In this document: positions 36,299 through 44,897 of the stretch, piece after piece
Layout of the letters: each line of letters begins with the position of its first letter
Numbering within the stretch: the first letter of the stretch is position 1
NCBI RefSeq assembly: GCF_001894765.1
Contig: NZ_BCWV01000002.1
Span: 496,001-560,000 of the forward strand
DNA from: Rhodococcoides corynebacterioides NBRC 14404
GTDB lineage: Bacteria; Actinomycetota; Actinomycetes; Mycobacteriales; Mycobacteriaceae
Direction of reading: 5' to 3'
DNA length: 64,000 nt
The notes under the pieces: generated by a model
Databases searched by the model: none
What the model was told of the DNA's origin: nothing
The model's input: only the letters and a program-made list of their open reading frames with translations
Program-made: the position numbers and the translations under genes

Positions 36299-37341
36299 CG
36301 CGGCGCTCCGTTCAGTGCGGACAGGGGATTGACCGACGCCGAATCACCCGGCGCCGCCGGGAGTCCGAGCGTGGCGCGCAGGACCGGGGAGATGATCTGA
36401 CCCGGAATCAGGTTCTGGATGTACGAATCGAAGAACGGGCCACTCGACACCGCCTCCCCGAGCTGCGTCACGTAGGGGCCGAGTTCGGTGATCGCGGCCG
36501 CGATGGCGTCCCGTTGGCCCGACAGCACCGACAGCACCGACTGCAGATCGTCGAGGGCCGGGGCCAACTCGTTCTCGTTCTCCGCGACCAGTGCGCGCAA
36601 CCGATCGGACAGGCGGGTCACGTTGCCCGCGAGGGTGTCCACGATGCTCCGCCGTTCGTCGAGTGCGGCCAGCACCACGGCGGCGTCCTGCAGGAGCGCG
36701 TCGAGCGTGCCGCTGCGCTCGGCCAGCACGGCCGTGACCCGTTCCGCCGACGACAGCAGGTCCCGGAGGGCCTCGTCGCGCGACGCCAGGGTGCGCGACA
36801 GCCTGCCCACCCCGTCCAGCACCCGACCGACACTGTCCGGCGTCCGCTGCAGAACGTCGGTGGTGGCGGCCATCGCATCGGTGAGTCGATCGACGTCGAT
36901 GCCGGCCGCGTCGTCGGTGAGGTCGCCGAGTGCGTCCGTGAGAACGTACGGCGACGTCGTGCGATCGAGCGCCACCGGCGCGGAGGTCGAGAGCCGGCCG
37001 TCACCGCGCGACTCGACGCGCAGGCTCTTGGTGCCCAGCACGGTCTCGGTCGCGATGGACAGCCGCGAGTCCGCGCCCGCGGCGACGTCGGTCATCGTGA
37101 ACCTGACCAGAACGGCGTCACCGTCGACCTCGATGCCGGTGACGGTGCCGACCGTCACCCCGGCCATCTCCACGGAGGCCCCGGTCTCGAGTCCGCCGGC
37201 GTCGAGGAAGCGACCGCTGTACGTCGCGCCCGCCGAGAGGTAGGGCAGCGCGGGCACGTTGACGGCGGCGAGGGTGGCGGCGGCCACGAGAGTCGACCCG
37301 ATCAGGCCGAGCCGGGTCGCATCGCGCGAACGGGAAGTCAT
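36295..37341 (-). CDS. mceC: MceC, subunit of Mce importer
   Basis: This 348-residue protein has an N-terminal helix (about 11-30), an MCE domain (about 36-115; SVEMAGVTVGTVTGIEVDGDAV) and a helical segment with the ITELGPYVTQLGEAVSSGPFFDSYIQNLIPGQI stretch typical of MceC. The ATG at 37341 overlaps the mceB stop. An upstream ATG would add residues from within mceB and was rejected. Confidence 0.92.
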   Translation of the reverse strand: MTSRSRDATRLGLIGSTLVAAATLAAVNVPALPYLSAGATYSGRFLDAGGLETGASVEMAGVTVGTVTGIEVDGDAVLVRFTMTDVAAGADSRLSIATETVLGTKSLRVESRGDGRLSTSAPVALDRTTSPYVLTDALGDLTDDAAGIDVDRLTDAMAATTDVLQRTPDSVGRVLDGVGRLSRTLASRDEALRDLLSSAERVTAVLAERSGTLDALLQDAAVVLAALDERRSIVDTLAGNVTRLSDRLRALVAENENELAPALDDLQSVLSVLSGQRDAIAAAITELGPYVTQLGEAVSSGPFFDSYIQNLIPGQIISPVLRATLGLPAAPGDSASVNPLSALNGAPR

Positions 37342-38366
37342 GCGGGCGCACACCGTCCCGTGGTCTGCCCGATCAGCGGCGTGGTGAGGCCACGTCCGTC
37401 CGGGGTGTCGATCTTCAACCGAATGCCGCACAGGTAGTAATTGAAGAAGTTGCCGTAGGCACCCAATCGCGACAGCGCCGCGTACGTGTCGGGCAGTCGG
37501 GACACGACCGATCCGATGGTGTCCTCACCCGCCCGTAATTGTGCTGCGGTGCGGGTCAACTCGTCGACGGCGCCGTCGAGGGGTGGCCCGATGCCCTCGA
37601 GTGCACCGGTCAGCGACCCGGCGGACTCGCCGACGGCGGCCACGGCGTTCGCCCACGGGTCGGCGTCGGCGGCGAGGCCGGCCAGGAGCGCCCGGGTGTT
37701 CTCCACCGTGTCCGTCAGTTCGGTCTGCCGAGCGGACAGCGTGCCCAGGGTGGTCCGCAGGTTGTCCACGACCCGCCCGATCGCCTCGTCGCGGTCGGCC
37801 AACGTCGTGGTGAGCGAGGCGATGCGGTCCAGGACCGCGGCGATGGTCCCGCCCTGTCCCTGCAGAACGGAGATCAGTTGCGCCGTCAGGCGATTCACCT
37901 CTGCGGGATCGAGACCGGCGAAGAGCGGGCGGAAGCCGCCGAGGAGCCGGTCGAGATCCAGGGCGGGGGAGGTGCGCTCGACGGGAATGACGCGGTCTCG
38001 TGGAGGCGCGGCCGTGCCCGGGCCGTCCTGCAGCTCCAGGAAGCGATCCCCGACGAGGTTCTCGTAACGCACGACGGCCCGCGTGGTGTCGGTGACGCGG
38101 TAGTCGTCCTCGAGGTCGAACGACACCCGCGCGTGATCGTCGATCACCGCCACGCCCGACACCGACCCCACCGTGACGCCCGCGACCCGAACGGCGTCCC
38201 CGGCCCCCAGCCCGGACGCGCTGGTGAAATTCGCCGTCCAGTCGGTGGTGCGGGCGAAGCGGAACTGCCCGAAGACGGCGACGAGACCGCCCAGCACGGT
38301 GGTCGTGACGAGGACGAAAATCAGCAGTCGCACCGTCGTCGCTCGGGTGCTCATCGGGGTGCTCAT
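37338..38366 (-). CDS. mceB: MceB, subunit of Mce importer
   Basis: This 342-residue protein has a membrane helix near 12-33, an MCE domain (about 41-115; AVRVAGVTVGSVSGVAVIDDHARV) and a helical region with repeated DEAIGRVVDNLRTTLGTL-type heptads. It closes with GNFFNYYLCGIRLK, the family hallmark of MceB. A second in-frame ATG lies four codons in; the first overlaps the mceA stop (ATGA) and was kept. Confidence 0.93.
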   Translation of the reverse strand: MSTPMSTRATTVRLLIFVLVTTTVLGGLVAVFGQFRFARTTDWTANFTSASGLGAGDAVRVAGVTVGSVSGVAVIDDHARVSFDLEDDYRVTDTTRAVVRYENLVGDRFLELQDGPGTAAPPRDRVIPVERTSPALDLDRLLGGFRPLFAGLDPAEVNRLTAQLISVLQGQGGTIAAVLDRIASLTTTLADRDEAIGRVVDNLRTTLGTLSARQTELTDTVENTRALLAGLAADADPWANAVAAVGESAGSLTGALEGIGPPLDGAVDELTRTAAQLRAGEDTIGSVVSRLPDTYAALSRLGAYGNFFNYYLCGIRLKIDTPDGRGLTTPLIGQTTGRCAPA

Positions 38367-39586
38367 CGGGTGGACCTCGGTGCGGTCAGTCCTTCGGGGA
38401 GAAGGTCGAGGATCGAGTTCGGTTGCAGTACCGGACTGCGGTTACCGGCGCGGAACGGGTTGGATCCGGTGTCGGCCACGACGTACGGCGTGGGGATGGC
38501 GCTGTCGGAGACGAGGGGGAGCGCACCGCACCGCGGTCCCCCCGACGCGGCGACCCGCGGCAGATCCGTCTCGTATCGGTACGGGGGCACACCGAACAGG
38601 ACGGTGCTGTTCAGCAGCATGGTGCGGCCGTTGCCGCCGGACACCTTCTCGGCACCGACGCGGGCGATGTCGGCGCCCTGCAGGAAGCAGGTGAACATCG
38701 GCGAATAGCGCTGCAGCAGCGAGCTCGTCGGCCTCGTGGTCGTGAGGGTGGACGACCACCCGTCGGCGTTCGCCGCGATCACGCGGTCCGCCGTGGTCGC
38801 GGTCCCGGTGAGCGTCGTCAGTGCCGTCCCGAGCGCGGAACGTCGATCGTCGACGGTGCGTGCTGTCGTCGTCGCCGCGGCGAGGAGTGCGGTCAGGTCG
38901 GGGGCCGCGTCGGCGGCCGTGTTCACGACCGAGGCGGCGTCGTCGACGGTCCGTTCGAGAGTCGCGGTCAGCGGAGCGGTCGCGCTCAGGACCGCGGCGG
39001 CGTCGTCGAGGGTGGTGCCCAGGGCGTCGCCGCGGCCGGCCAGTGCCGTCGACACGGCGCCGAGTGTGGTGTTGAGCTTGTCCGGTTGCGCCGCAACGAG
39101 AACCGACCGCAGCGACTCGAACACCGTGTTCGTCTCGACGGTGACGGAGGACGCCTCGATCACCGAGCCGGAGGAGATCGGGGTCGTCGTCGGGTGCGGG
39201 GGGTCGACCAGCGTGACCGTCTTCGCACCGAAGACCGTCGTCGCGGCGATCCTCACGTCGACGTTCGCCGGCACGTCGCGCACCGTCTCGGCGTCGAGCG
39301 ACACGTGCAGGGTGGCGCCGCCGACGCGGGTACGGACGGCGGTCACCGTGCCGACCTCGACCCCGTGCCAGGTGACCAGAGCGCCCGGATCCATGACCAG
39401 TCCGGCACGGTCGGAGTCGACGGTCACGAGAACGGGCGGTGACACCAGGTCTCGAACGGTGCCCCGGTACGCGAGCACCGTGCCGGCGGCCACCCCCACG
39501 AGGCCGAGGGCCATGCCGGCGGCGATGCCGCGGTGCACCCACGCTGTTCGGTGCCTCGCCCGCCGCTCCATCTCACGCCGCCCCAT
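38363..39586 (-). CDS. mceA: MceA, subunit of Mce importer
   Basis: This 407-residue protein has a basic N-terminus, a membrane helix (about 17-40) and an MCE domain (about 50-130; LVTWHGVEVGTVTAVRTRVGGATL). A Thr/Ala-rich helical region follows, then FTCFLQGADIARVGAEKVSGGNGRTMLLNSTVLFGVPPY, the usual MceA C-terminal motif. The ATG at 39586 is one base from the yrbEB stop; a second ATG at 39571 is possible. It is the first of the six Mce genes. Confidence 0.92.
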   Translation of the reverse strand: MGRREMERRARHRTAWVHRGIAAGMALGLVGVAAGTVLAYRGTVRDLVSPPVLVTVDSDRAGLVMDPGALVTWHGVEVGTVTAVRTRVGGATLHVSLDAETVRDVPANVDVRIAATTVFGAKTVTLVDPPHPTTTPISSGSVIEASSVTVETNTVFESLRSVLVAAQPDKLNTTLGAVSTALAGRGDALGTTLDDAAAVLSATAPLTATLERTVDDAASVVNTAADAAPDLTALLAAATTTARTVDDRRSALGTALTTLTGTATTADRVIAANADGWSSTLTTTRPTSSLLQRYSPMFTCFLQGADIARVGAEKVSGGNGRTMLLNSTVLFGVPPYRYETDLPRVAASGGPRCGALPLVSDSAIPTPYVVADTGSNPFRAGNRSPVLQPNSILDLLPEGLTAPRSTR

Positions 39587-39587
39587 G

Positions 39588-40439
39588 TCACGCCGCCAGG
39601 TGGATCGAGCGAGTGGCGCCGTAGAGCGCCAGCGACAGGGACAGCGTGACCAGGACGACCGTGACCAGCGACAGGCGCACGGCGCGGCCGGTGGCGATGC
39701 CGACGCCCGCCGGACCACCCGACGCGCGGTAACCGTAGAGGGTGTGGATCGCCATGACGGCGAGACCGATGACGAGCACCTGCAGGAAGGACCACAGCAC
39801 GTCCGACGGGACGAGGAAGGTCGAGAAGTAGTGGTCGTACACCCCCGAGGACTGGCCCAGGACGACCACCGTGGCGACGCGACTGGCGAGGAAGGAGGTG
39901 CTCAGGGAGAGCGCGTACAGCGGAACGACGGCGATCAGTCCGGCGACGATGCGTGTTCCCACCAGGTAGGGCAGGGACCGGATCGCCATCACCTCGAGGG
40001 CGTCGATCTCCTCGCTGATGCGCATCGCGCCGAGAGCCGCGGTGGTGCCGGCACCGACGGTCGCGGCCAACCCGACGCCCGCGGTGACCGGCGCGACCAC
40101 GCGCACGTTGACGTACGCCGCCAGGAAACCGGTGAGAGCGTCGACGCCGATGGAGCCGAGCGAGTCGTATCCCTGGACCGCGACCGTCGCCCCCGCGAAC
40201 ATCGTGAGGAAGCCGAGGACGGCGACGCTCCCGCCCACCGCGGCCAGAACGCCGGTGCCGAAACTGATCTCGGCGAGCACGCGCAGTGTCTCGGTGCGGT
40301 ACGACCGCACCGCGCGCACGGTCGAGACGAGGGCCCGGAGGACGAAGAGGCCGTCCTCGCCCACGCGGTCGATCCCGTCCGCGACCCGGCGTACGCGTCG
40401 TCGGACGCGCACCGTCGTGTCGTACAGGGCTGTCACCAT
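39588..40439 (-). CDS. yrbEB: YrbEB permease of Mce importer
   Basis: This 283-residue MlaE-type permease has about six membrane segments. The conserved loop GAGTTAALGAMRISEEIDALEVMAIRSLPYLVGTR (about 140-174) matches the EExDAL coupling helix that contacts the MceG-like ATPase. No ATPase gene is in the window; in this group the ATPase is usually encoded elsewhere. It begins 27 bases after yrbEA, behind GGAGC. Confidence 0.93.
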   Translation of the reverse strand: MVTALYDTTVRVRRRVRRVADGIDRVGEDGLFVLRALVSTVRAVRSYRTETLRVLAEISFGTGVLAAVGGSVAVLGFLTMFAGATVAVQGYDSLGSIGVDALTGFLAAYVNVRVVAPVTAGVGLAATVGAGTTAALGAMRISEEIDALEVMAIRSLPYLVGTRIVAGLIAVVPLYALSLSTSFLASRVATVVVLGQSSGVYDHYFSTFLVPSDVLWSFLQVLVIGLAVMAIHTLYGYRASGGPAGVGIATGRAVRLSLVTVVLVTLSLSLALYGATRSIHLAA

Positions 40440-40466
40440 CGGGTGCTCCGTCCCGCGTAGGCCATG

Positions 40467-41240
40467 TCAGAGCCGACTCACCGAGAGGCCCACCGAGGTG
40501 AGGACCAGGTTGACCACGAACAGTGCCGCGAAGGAGAACACGACGGTCTCGTTCACGGCGTCACCGACGCTCTTCGGGCCCCCGCGCACCGTCAGTCCTC
40601 GGTGACAGGCCACCAGCGCGGCGAGCAGTCCGAACAGGGCGGCTTTCACCTCGGACAACAGCAGCTCGGGCAGACCGACCAGCAGGGTCACCCCGGCGAC
40701 GTACGCGCCAGGATCGACGTTCTGCAGGAACACCGAGAACGTGAAACCGCCGGCGAGTCCGATGGCGCACACCACCCCGTTGAGCAGCGCGGCCACCGTG
40801 GTGCAGGCGAGGACCCGTGGAACCACGAGCCGATGCACCGGATCGATCCCCAGTACTTCCATGGCGTCGACCTCCTCGCGGATGGTGCGCGAGCCCAGGT
40901 CGGCCGTGATCGCGGTGGCCGCGGCACCGGCGACCACGAGAACGGTGACCAGCGGGCCGATCTGGGTCACCGTGCCCAGCCCGGCACCCGCCCCGCTGAG
41001 GTCCGACGCTCCGATCTCGATCAGCAGCGAGTTGAGGGTGAACACGACGAGCACGGTGAACGGGACGGACATCGCGATCGTCGGCAGGAGGGACACCCGC
41101 GCGATGAACCAGCTCTGGTCGACGAACTCGCGCCACTGGAGCGGCCGGGTGGCCGCGGCGACGGCCGTGTCCACCCCGAGGCCGTAGAACTCACCGACGG
41201 CCGTGGTCACCTGTCGCGCCCGGGCGACGATCGCGGTCAC
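40467..41240 (-). CDS. yrbEA: YrbEA permease of Mce importer
   Basis: This 257-residue MlaE-type permease contains the coupling helix TADLGSRTIREEVDAMEVLGIDPVHRLVVPR (about 130-160) and a conserved FVVNLVLTS end. With YrbEB it forms the inner-membrane channel of the Mce transporter. The GTG at 41240 overlaps the stop of the multicopper oxidase gene (GTGA at 41237-41240), so translation of the transporter is coupled to that enzyme. There is no room for an independent promoter directly in front. Confidence 0.93.
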   Translation of the reverse strand: MTAIVARARQVTTAVGEFYGLGVDTAVAAATRPLQWREFVDQSWFIARVSLLPTIAMSVPFTVLVVFTLNSLLIEIGASDLSGAGAGLGTVTQIGPLVTVLVVAGAAATAITADLGSRTIREEVDAMEVLGIDPVHRLVVPRVLACTTVAALLNGVVCAIGLAGGFTFSVFLQNVDPGAYVAGVTLLVGLPELLLSEVKAALFGLLAALVACHRGLTVRGGPKSVGDAVNETVVFSFAALFVVNLVLTSVGLSVSRL

Positions 41241-43114
41241 GGCACGACTCGATACTTCAGCATCATGTCGTGGTCCTCGTGGTCGAGGATGTGGCAGTGC
41301 CAGACGTACCCCTGCAGGGGGCCGGCTGCGCCGTGCCCGGACCCGTGATCGACACCGTTGTGCGCGGGATGTTCGACGCCGTGATGTGTAGGGGCGGACG
41401 GCTCCGAGTCGGCTCCGGTGGGTCCGGCGTGATCGGACTCGGGGGAGTCGGGGCGGTCGAACAGGGCGTCCGGGTCGAAACCGAGCTCGTCGGCCGTCGG
41501 AAAGCGGACGAGAACCGAGGTCACGGTGCCGCCGTCGGAACGCACGGTGTCCTTCCATCCGGCCTCCCACGGTTCGGGCGGGACCGACGGACCGGCGAGG
41601 AACGGGGTCGGGTCCGGCGCCCACCGGATGCCGACCGGCGGCTGCAGGTGGGCCGCTTGGTAGTCGACCGTGCGCAAGGGGGTTCGACCCAGTGTGCGGA
41701 AGTGCACGAGGTGGATGTGGATCGGGTGGGGATCGGGGGTGACGTTGACGATGTCCCAGCGCTCGGTCGTACCGGCACGGGGCTTCTCGATGTCGGTGTC
41801 GGCGAAGCGAAGATTGTTGAGCGTCATGATCGCCGGCGGATTGCGCAGCGCGTAGGGCTGGCTGACGGTCACGGTGCGCACGACGTCGGGGACCGGGAGC
41901 GCCGGGAGCGGGCTGCGTAGCCGACCGCCTCGCAGCGCGGAGGGGACCTGCCCGGTGAAGCCGCGAGCGGAGCCGACGGCGAACCGGCAGAACACCGGCA
42001 TCAGGACGGCGCCGATGACGGCGGCCTGGAACGGCGGGTGTTCGTCGTTCCGGAGTTCGACGCTCCCCCCGGTGTCCAGCAGGGAGAAATCGACGAGCAG
42101 GTCGTACCGCTCGCCGGGGGCGACGCGGAACTGCGTGACCGGAACGGGCGCGTCGAGCAGGCCGCAGTCGTTCCCGATGACCCAGAAGCGCATGCGATTC
42201 GAGAAGTGCAGGTTCCACACGCTGTACGAGGCGGCGTTGACCACCCGGAACCGATACAACCCTTTCGCGACGGGGATCTCGGGCCACACGGCGCCGTTGA
42301 CCAACCCGACGTCGCCGACGGCACCGCCCTCCCACGAGCCCTCGGGAACGATAGGGGTGGACCGGATGCTGAGCGTGCCGTCCTGACGAAAGATCTTTTC
42401 CTGCAAGACGAGCGGCATCTCGAATTCGCCGGCGGGGAGCCCGAGCGGATTGTCCGGCCGGCCCGTGTCCCATCGGTCGCGCAGGAGGTACATACCGGCC
42501 AGGCCGCTGTAGACGTTGACGCGCGTGATGCCCATCGCGTGGTCGTGGTACCAGAGGTGTGATGCCTCCTGACCGTTCGGAAACCCGTGCACGAGTGAGC
42601 GACCCGGACGAGAGACCTGTTCGGGGTGGCCGTCGCTCGCCGGTGGGGTCACCCCGCCGTGCAGGTGCAGCGAGGTAGGGGGTGCGGTTCGGAAGGATTC
42701 GGTCACGCCGTGTACCGAGGTGTCCATGTCGACGCCGAGCGGGTGGAAGGCGAGGTCGTTGGTGTAGCGGAGGGTGAGGAGCTCGTCGGCCTGCGCCTCG
42801 ATGGTCGGCCCGAGGTACCCCGGTCCGACGTCGCCCGCGCGGTACGCGAGGGCGTCGACCTCGGGCAGGTCGGGATGGAAGCGGTGCCGCGAGTTGACCG
42901 CGGAGATCGACAGCGACGGTCCGGTCACCACCGGTGGGGGCGACACGGTGCCGCGGAACGGGACCACGTCGGGCGAGTGGAAGAGCAGGGGACTGCCCGG
43001 TGGTCCACCCGGTGCGCCGGCCGACCGGGCTCCGACCACGGAGCCGGCGGCCCACGCGGCCGCGCCGACGCCGAGCCCGCGAAGCACCTGTCGGCGCGAG
43101 AACCGTTCGGCCAC
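41237..43114 (-). CDS. Tat-exported multicopper oxidase
   Basis: This 625-residue protein has a twin-arginine signal (SRRQVLRGLG) and three cupredoxin domains. Copper ligands are visible: HLHGG (150-154), WYHDH (188-192), HPIHIHLVHF (about 480) and HCHILDHEDHDMM (about 606-618), the last with the type-1 site His-Cys-His and an axial Met. Layout and length match the CotA/phenoxazinone synthase-like group, which oxidise phenols and bilirubin. A His/Asp-rich insert precedes the final motif. The GTG at 43114 follows AAGGGGGG. It is first in the operon with the mce genes, so it may act on the imported compound outside the membrane. Confidence 0.92.
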   Translation of the reverse strand: MAERFSRRQVLRGLGVGAAAWAAGSVVGARSAGAPGGPPGSPLLFHSPDVVPFRGTVSPPPVVTGPSLSISAVNSRHRFHPDLPEVDALAYRAGDVGPGYLGPTIEAQADELLTLRYTNDLAFHPLGVDMDTSVHGVTESFRTAPPTSLHLHGGVTPPASDGHPEQVSRPGRSLVHGFPNGQEASHLWYHDHAMGITRVNVYSGLAGMYLLRDRWDTGRPDNPLGLPAGEFEMPLVLQEKIFRQDGTLSIRSTPIVPEGSWEGGAVGDVGLVNGAVWPEIPVAKGLYRFRVVNAASYSVWNLHFSNRMRFWVIGNDCGLLDAPVPVTQFRVAPGERYDLLVDFSLLDTGGSVELRNDEHPPFQAAVIGAVLMPVFCRFAVGSARGFTGQVPSALRGGRLRSPLPALPVPDVVRTVTVSQPYALRNPPAIMTLNNLRFADTDIEKPRAGTTERWDIVNVTPDPHPIHIHLVHFRTLGRTPLRTVDYQAAHLQPPVGIRWAPDPTPFLAGPSVPPEPWEAGWKDTVRSDGGTVTSVLVRFPTADELGFDPDALFDRPDSPESDHAGPTGADSEPSAPTHHGVEHPAHNGVDHGSGHGAAGPLQGYVWHCHILDHEDHDMMLKYRVVP

Positions 43115-43150
43115 TGTTCGTCCCCCCTTGCAGTCGCACCCTCTTTCCGG

Positions 43151-43170
43151 ACCGTACCGCACTGTATGGT
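43151..43170. promoter_or_regulatory. Candidate regulator site C (ACCGTAC-N6-GTATGGT)
   Basis: This 20-bp inverted repeat lies in the 93-base gap between the multicopper oxidase/mce operon and the divergent lipase-like/TetR genes. Six of seven arm positions are complementary. The left arm is identical to that of site A, and the spacing matches sites A and B. Its position suits autoregulation by the TetR protein at 44083 together with control of the mce operon. Confidence 0.68.
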
Positions 43171-43207
43171 GGCGCCACGGCAAAACGGCGAAGGACGGAC
43201 GGCGACG

Positions 43208-44086
43208 ATGCGAGCAGGCCGCGAACGTGGTCACCGGTCGACGGCGAGCGGGTGGTACACCGCTCTCGGAGCGATCCTCACGGCGGTGGTCGCCGTGTCC
43301 GCGGCGCCCGCCTCGGCGCGCACCGGTCCCGACGACGGTGGGCCGAACGGTGCTGGGCCGCACTGCGCGAGGCCCGTGGTGGCAGTGCACGACCTCGGAT
43401 CGTCGGCCGCGGAATGGGTCGGCTGGACCGGTCCCTGTGTGATCGCGTTGGAGTACGGGGCCGGTCCGGTGACCCGCGTCCTCGACCCTGCGGTGAGGGT
43501 GGGAGGGGTGGCCTCCATCGAGGAGTCGGCGGCCGAGATCGAGGCGAAGATCGCGGCGATACTCGACCGCACCGGGGCCGACGCGGTGGACGTGGTGGCT
43601 CGGGGAGTGGGCGCGCTCGTGGTTCATCACGCCCTCACGCATCCGGTGCGCGGCGCGGCGCAGCCCGTGCGCACTCTTGTCTCCCTCGGCCCCCTCTGGG
43701 CGGGAACGGAACTGCTCGGTCTCGCGGCGGTGGCCGACGTCAATCGTCGGATCGGGATCTACGACGCCCTCGCTGCGGTGGAACGTCCGCTCGTGGCGCC
43801 GTTCTGTGTGTCCTGTGGTCAGGTGGTCGCTCGGTCGTCGTTCCTCCGCGCCGTGTCCCCGAACCCGGCGCCGGGGGTGCGGTACGTCGACATCGTGAGT
43901 ACGACGGACGGAATCGCGGCGCCCGCGGCGCCCGCGGCGCCCGCGACGGACGCTGCGCCGCACGGTCGACGGGTCGTGGTCCTCCAGGACGTGGACCCGA
44001 CCTCGACCGTCGACCACGGTGGCCTCACCGGAGACGCGGGCGTCCGACGACTCGCGCTCGACGAGACCCGGAGCGGCGGGCGGTGA
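43208..44086 (+). CDS. Secreted lipase-like protein lacking the usual nucleophile
   Basis: This 292-residue protein has a signal peptide (about 1-38, ending ASA) and an alpha/beta-hydrolase fold like actinobacterial secreted lipases: VVAVHDLGSSAAEW near 57-70, then VDVVARGVGALVVHHAL near 127-143. In active relatives the latter reads GHSxGG; here the nucleophile Ser is Gly133. A possible acid (STTDGIAAP) and His (DHGG near 275) remain. An AAP repeat sits near 238-247. It may bind rather than hydrolyse a lipid. It overlaps the TetR gene by GTGA and shares site C with the mce operon. Confidence 0.7.
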   Translation: MRAGRERGHRSTASGWYTALGAILTAVVAVSAAPASARTGPDDGGPNGAGPHCARPVVAVHDLGSSAAEWVGWTGPCVIALEYGAGPVTRVLDPAVRVGGVASIEESAAEIEAKIAAILDRTGADAVDVVARGVGALVVHHALTHPVRGAAQPVRTLVSLGPLWAGTELLGLAAVADVNRRIGIYDALAAVERPLVAPFCVSCGQVVARSSFLRAVSPNPAPGVRYVDIVSTTDGIAAPAAPAAPATDAAPHGRRVVVLQDVDPTSTVDHGGLTGDAGVRRLALDETRSGGR

Positions 44087-44775
44087 CCGTGGACGTAGGA
44101 TCGGCACCTGGTCCGCCGACCGTGCGGCACGACGGGAGCGAGAACGTGGCCGAACGCGCGCGCGACACCTCCGCGCGGAGCCGTTCTCGATCGCCCCGCT
44201 CGCGCGGAGGGGCGGCGTCCCCTCGAGCTCCTCGCCTCGGTGTCGACGATTGGCTCGACGCCGCCTTCGCGCTTCTGGTGTCCGACGGTGTCGCCGAAGT
44301 GAAGATCACCCGCCTGTGCGAGCAACTCGGCGTCACCAAGGGCAGCTTCTACTGGCATTTCGCCGACATCGACGAGTTGATGACAGCCATCGCCGACCGA
44401 TGGGTCGAGACCCAGAACGAGGTTCTGCGCGGTCTCATGCAGGTCGAGTCGATGCCCGTGGCGGAACGATTGCAGACCATCTCCGAACTGCTCGTCGAGC
44501 ACCGCACCCGGACCGTCGAAGCCGCCATACGGGAATGGGCACGGACGAACGCCCGGGTGGCGGACGCCGTGCGGGAACTCGATCAGCGAATCTTCGATCT
44601 GGTCCGAAGTGCGTTGCTCGACTGGGGATTCGGTCAGGACGACGCGCGTCTGCGGGCCGGCTTGCTGGTGTACGCCGGCATCGGGTTCGTCCACGCGGGC
44701 AACAACCTGCCGACGCCGACCAGGGCCGAGATCCAGGCGCTCTTCCGCCTGGTGGTGGGCGACGAGCCGGCCTGA
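44083..44775 (+). CDS. TetR-family regulator, probable repressor of the mce/catabolic regulon
   Basis: This 230-residue protein has a basic, disordered N-terminus, a TetR helix-turn-helix (WLDAAFALLVSDGVAEVKITRLCEQLGVTKGSFYWHF, about 55-92) and a ligand domain ending VYAGIGFVHAGNNLP. GTG at 44083 overlaps the previous stop; a GTG at 44146 behind GGGAGCGAG is an alternative that removes 21 residues. It is in the same unit as the lipase-like gene, facing the multicopper oxidase/mce operon, with site C between. This makes it the best candidate for binding the three 20-bp sites. Confidence 0.85.
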   Translation: MTVDVGSAPGPPTVRHDGSENVAERARDTSARSRSRSPRSRGGAASPRAPRLGVDDWLDAAFALLVSDGVAEVKITRLCEQLGVTKGSFYWHFADIDELMTAIADRWVETQNEVLRGLMQVESMPVAERLQTISELLVEHRTRTVEAAIREWARTNARVADAVRELDQRIFDLVRSALLDWGFGQDDARLRAGLLVYAGIGFVHAGNNLPTPTRAEIQALFRLVVGDEPA

Positions 44776-44858
44776 CCACGGCGGCGCCGAGCCAGGAGGT
44801 GACGCTCACGTTCGGCGCGCTGCTCGGCGAGATACAGCTCGGGTGGCAGGTAGGTCAT
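44634..44858 (-). CDS. Small hypothetical protein, partly antisense to the TetR gene
   Basis: This 74-residue frame starts at ATG 44858 behind an ideal GGAGGTG (six-base spacing). The first 30 residues (MTYLPPELYLAEQRAERERH, then Arg-rich) look like genuine coding sequence: charged, helical, with typical codon use. After residue 33 the frame runs antisense to the end of the TetR gene, and the rest may be fortuitous. No family was recognised. The start signal is better than most in this window, so a real small gene is likely. Confidence 0.45.
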   Translation of the reverse strand: MTYLPPELYLAEQRAERERHLLARRRRGQAGSSPTTRRKSAWISALVGVGRLLPAWTNPMPAYTSKPARRRASS

Positions 44859-44897
44859 GTCGGCACCTCCGTTCGTCGAATGTCGTTGTGTTGCAAT

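Noticed and set aside
32773..41240. Assignment of the mce operon to the cholesterol-import type (mce4)
   Set aside because: No steroid catabolic genes, KstR-type motifs or hydroxysteroid dehydrogenases are adjacent. The neighbours suggest a phenolic or isoprenoid substrate instead.
43921..43945. GCGCCCGCG triplet repeats as a structural element
   Set aside because: They encode an Ala-Ala-Pro run inside the lipase-like gene and need no other explanation.
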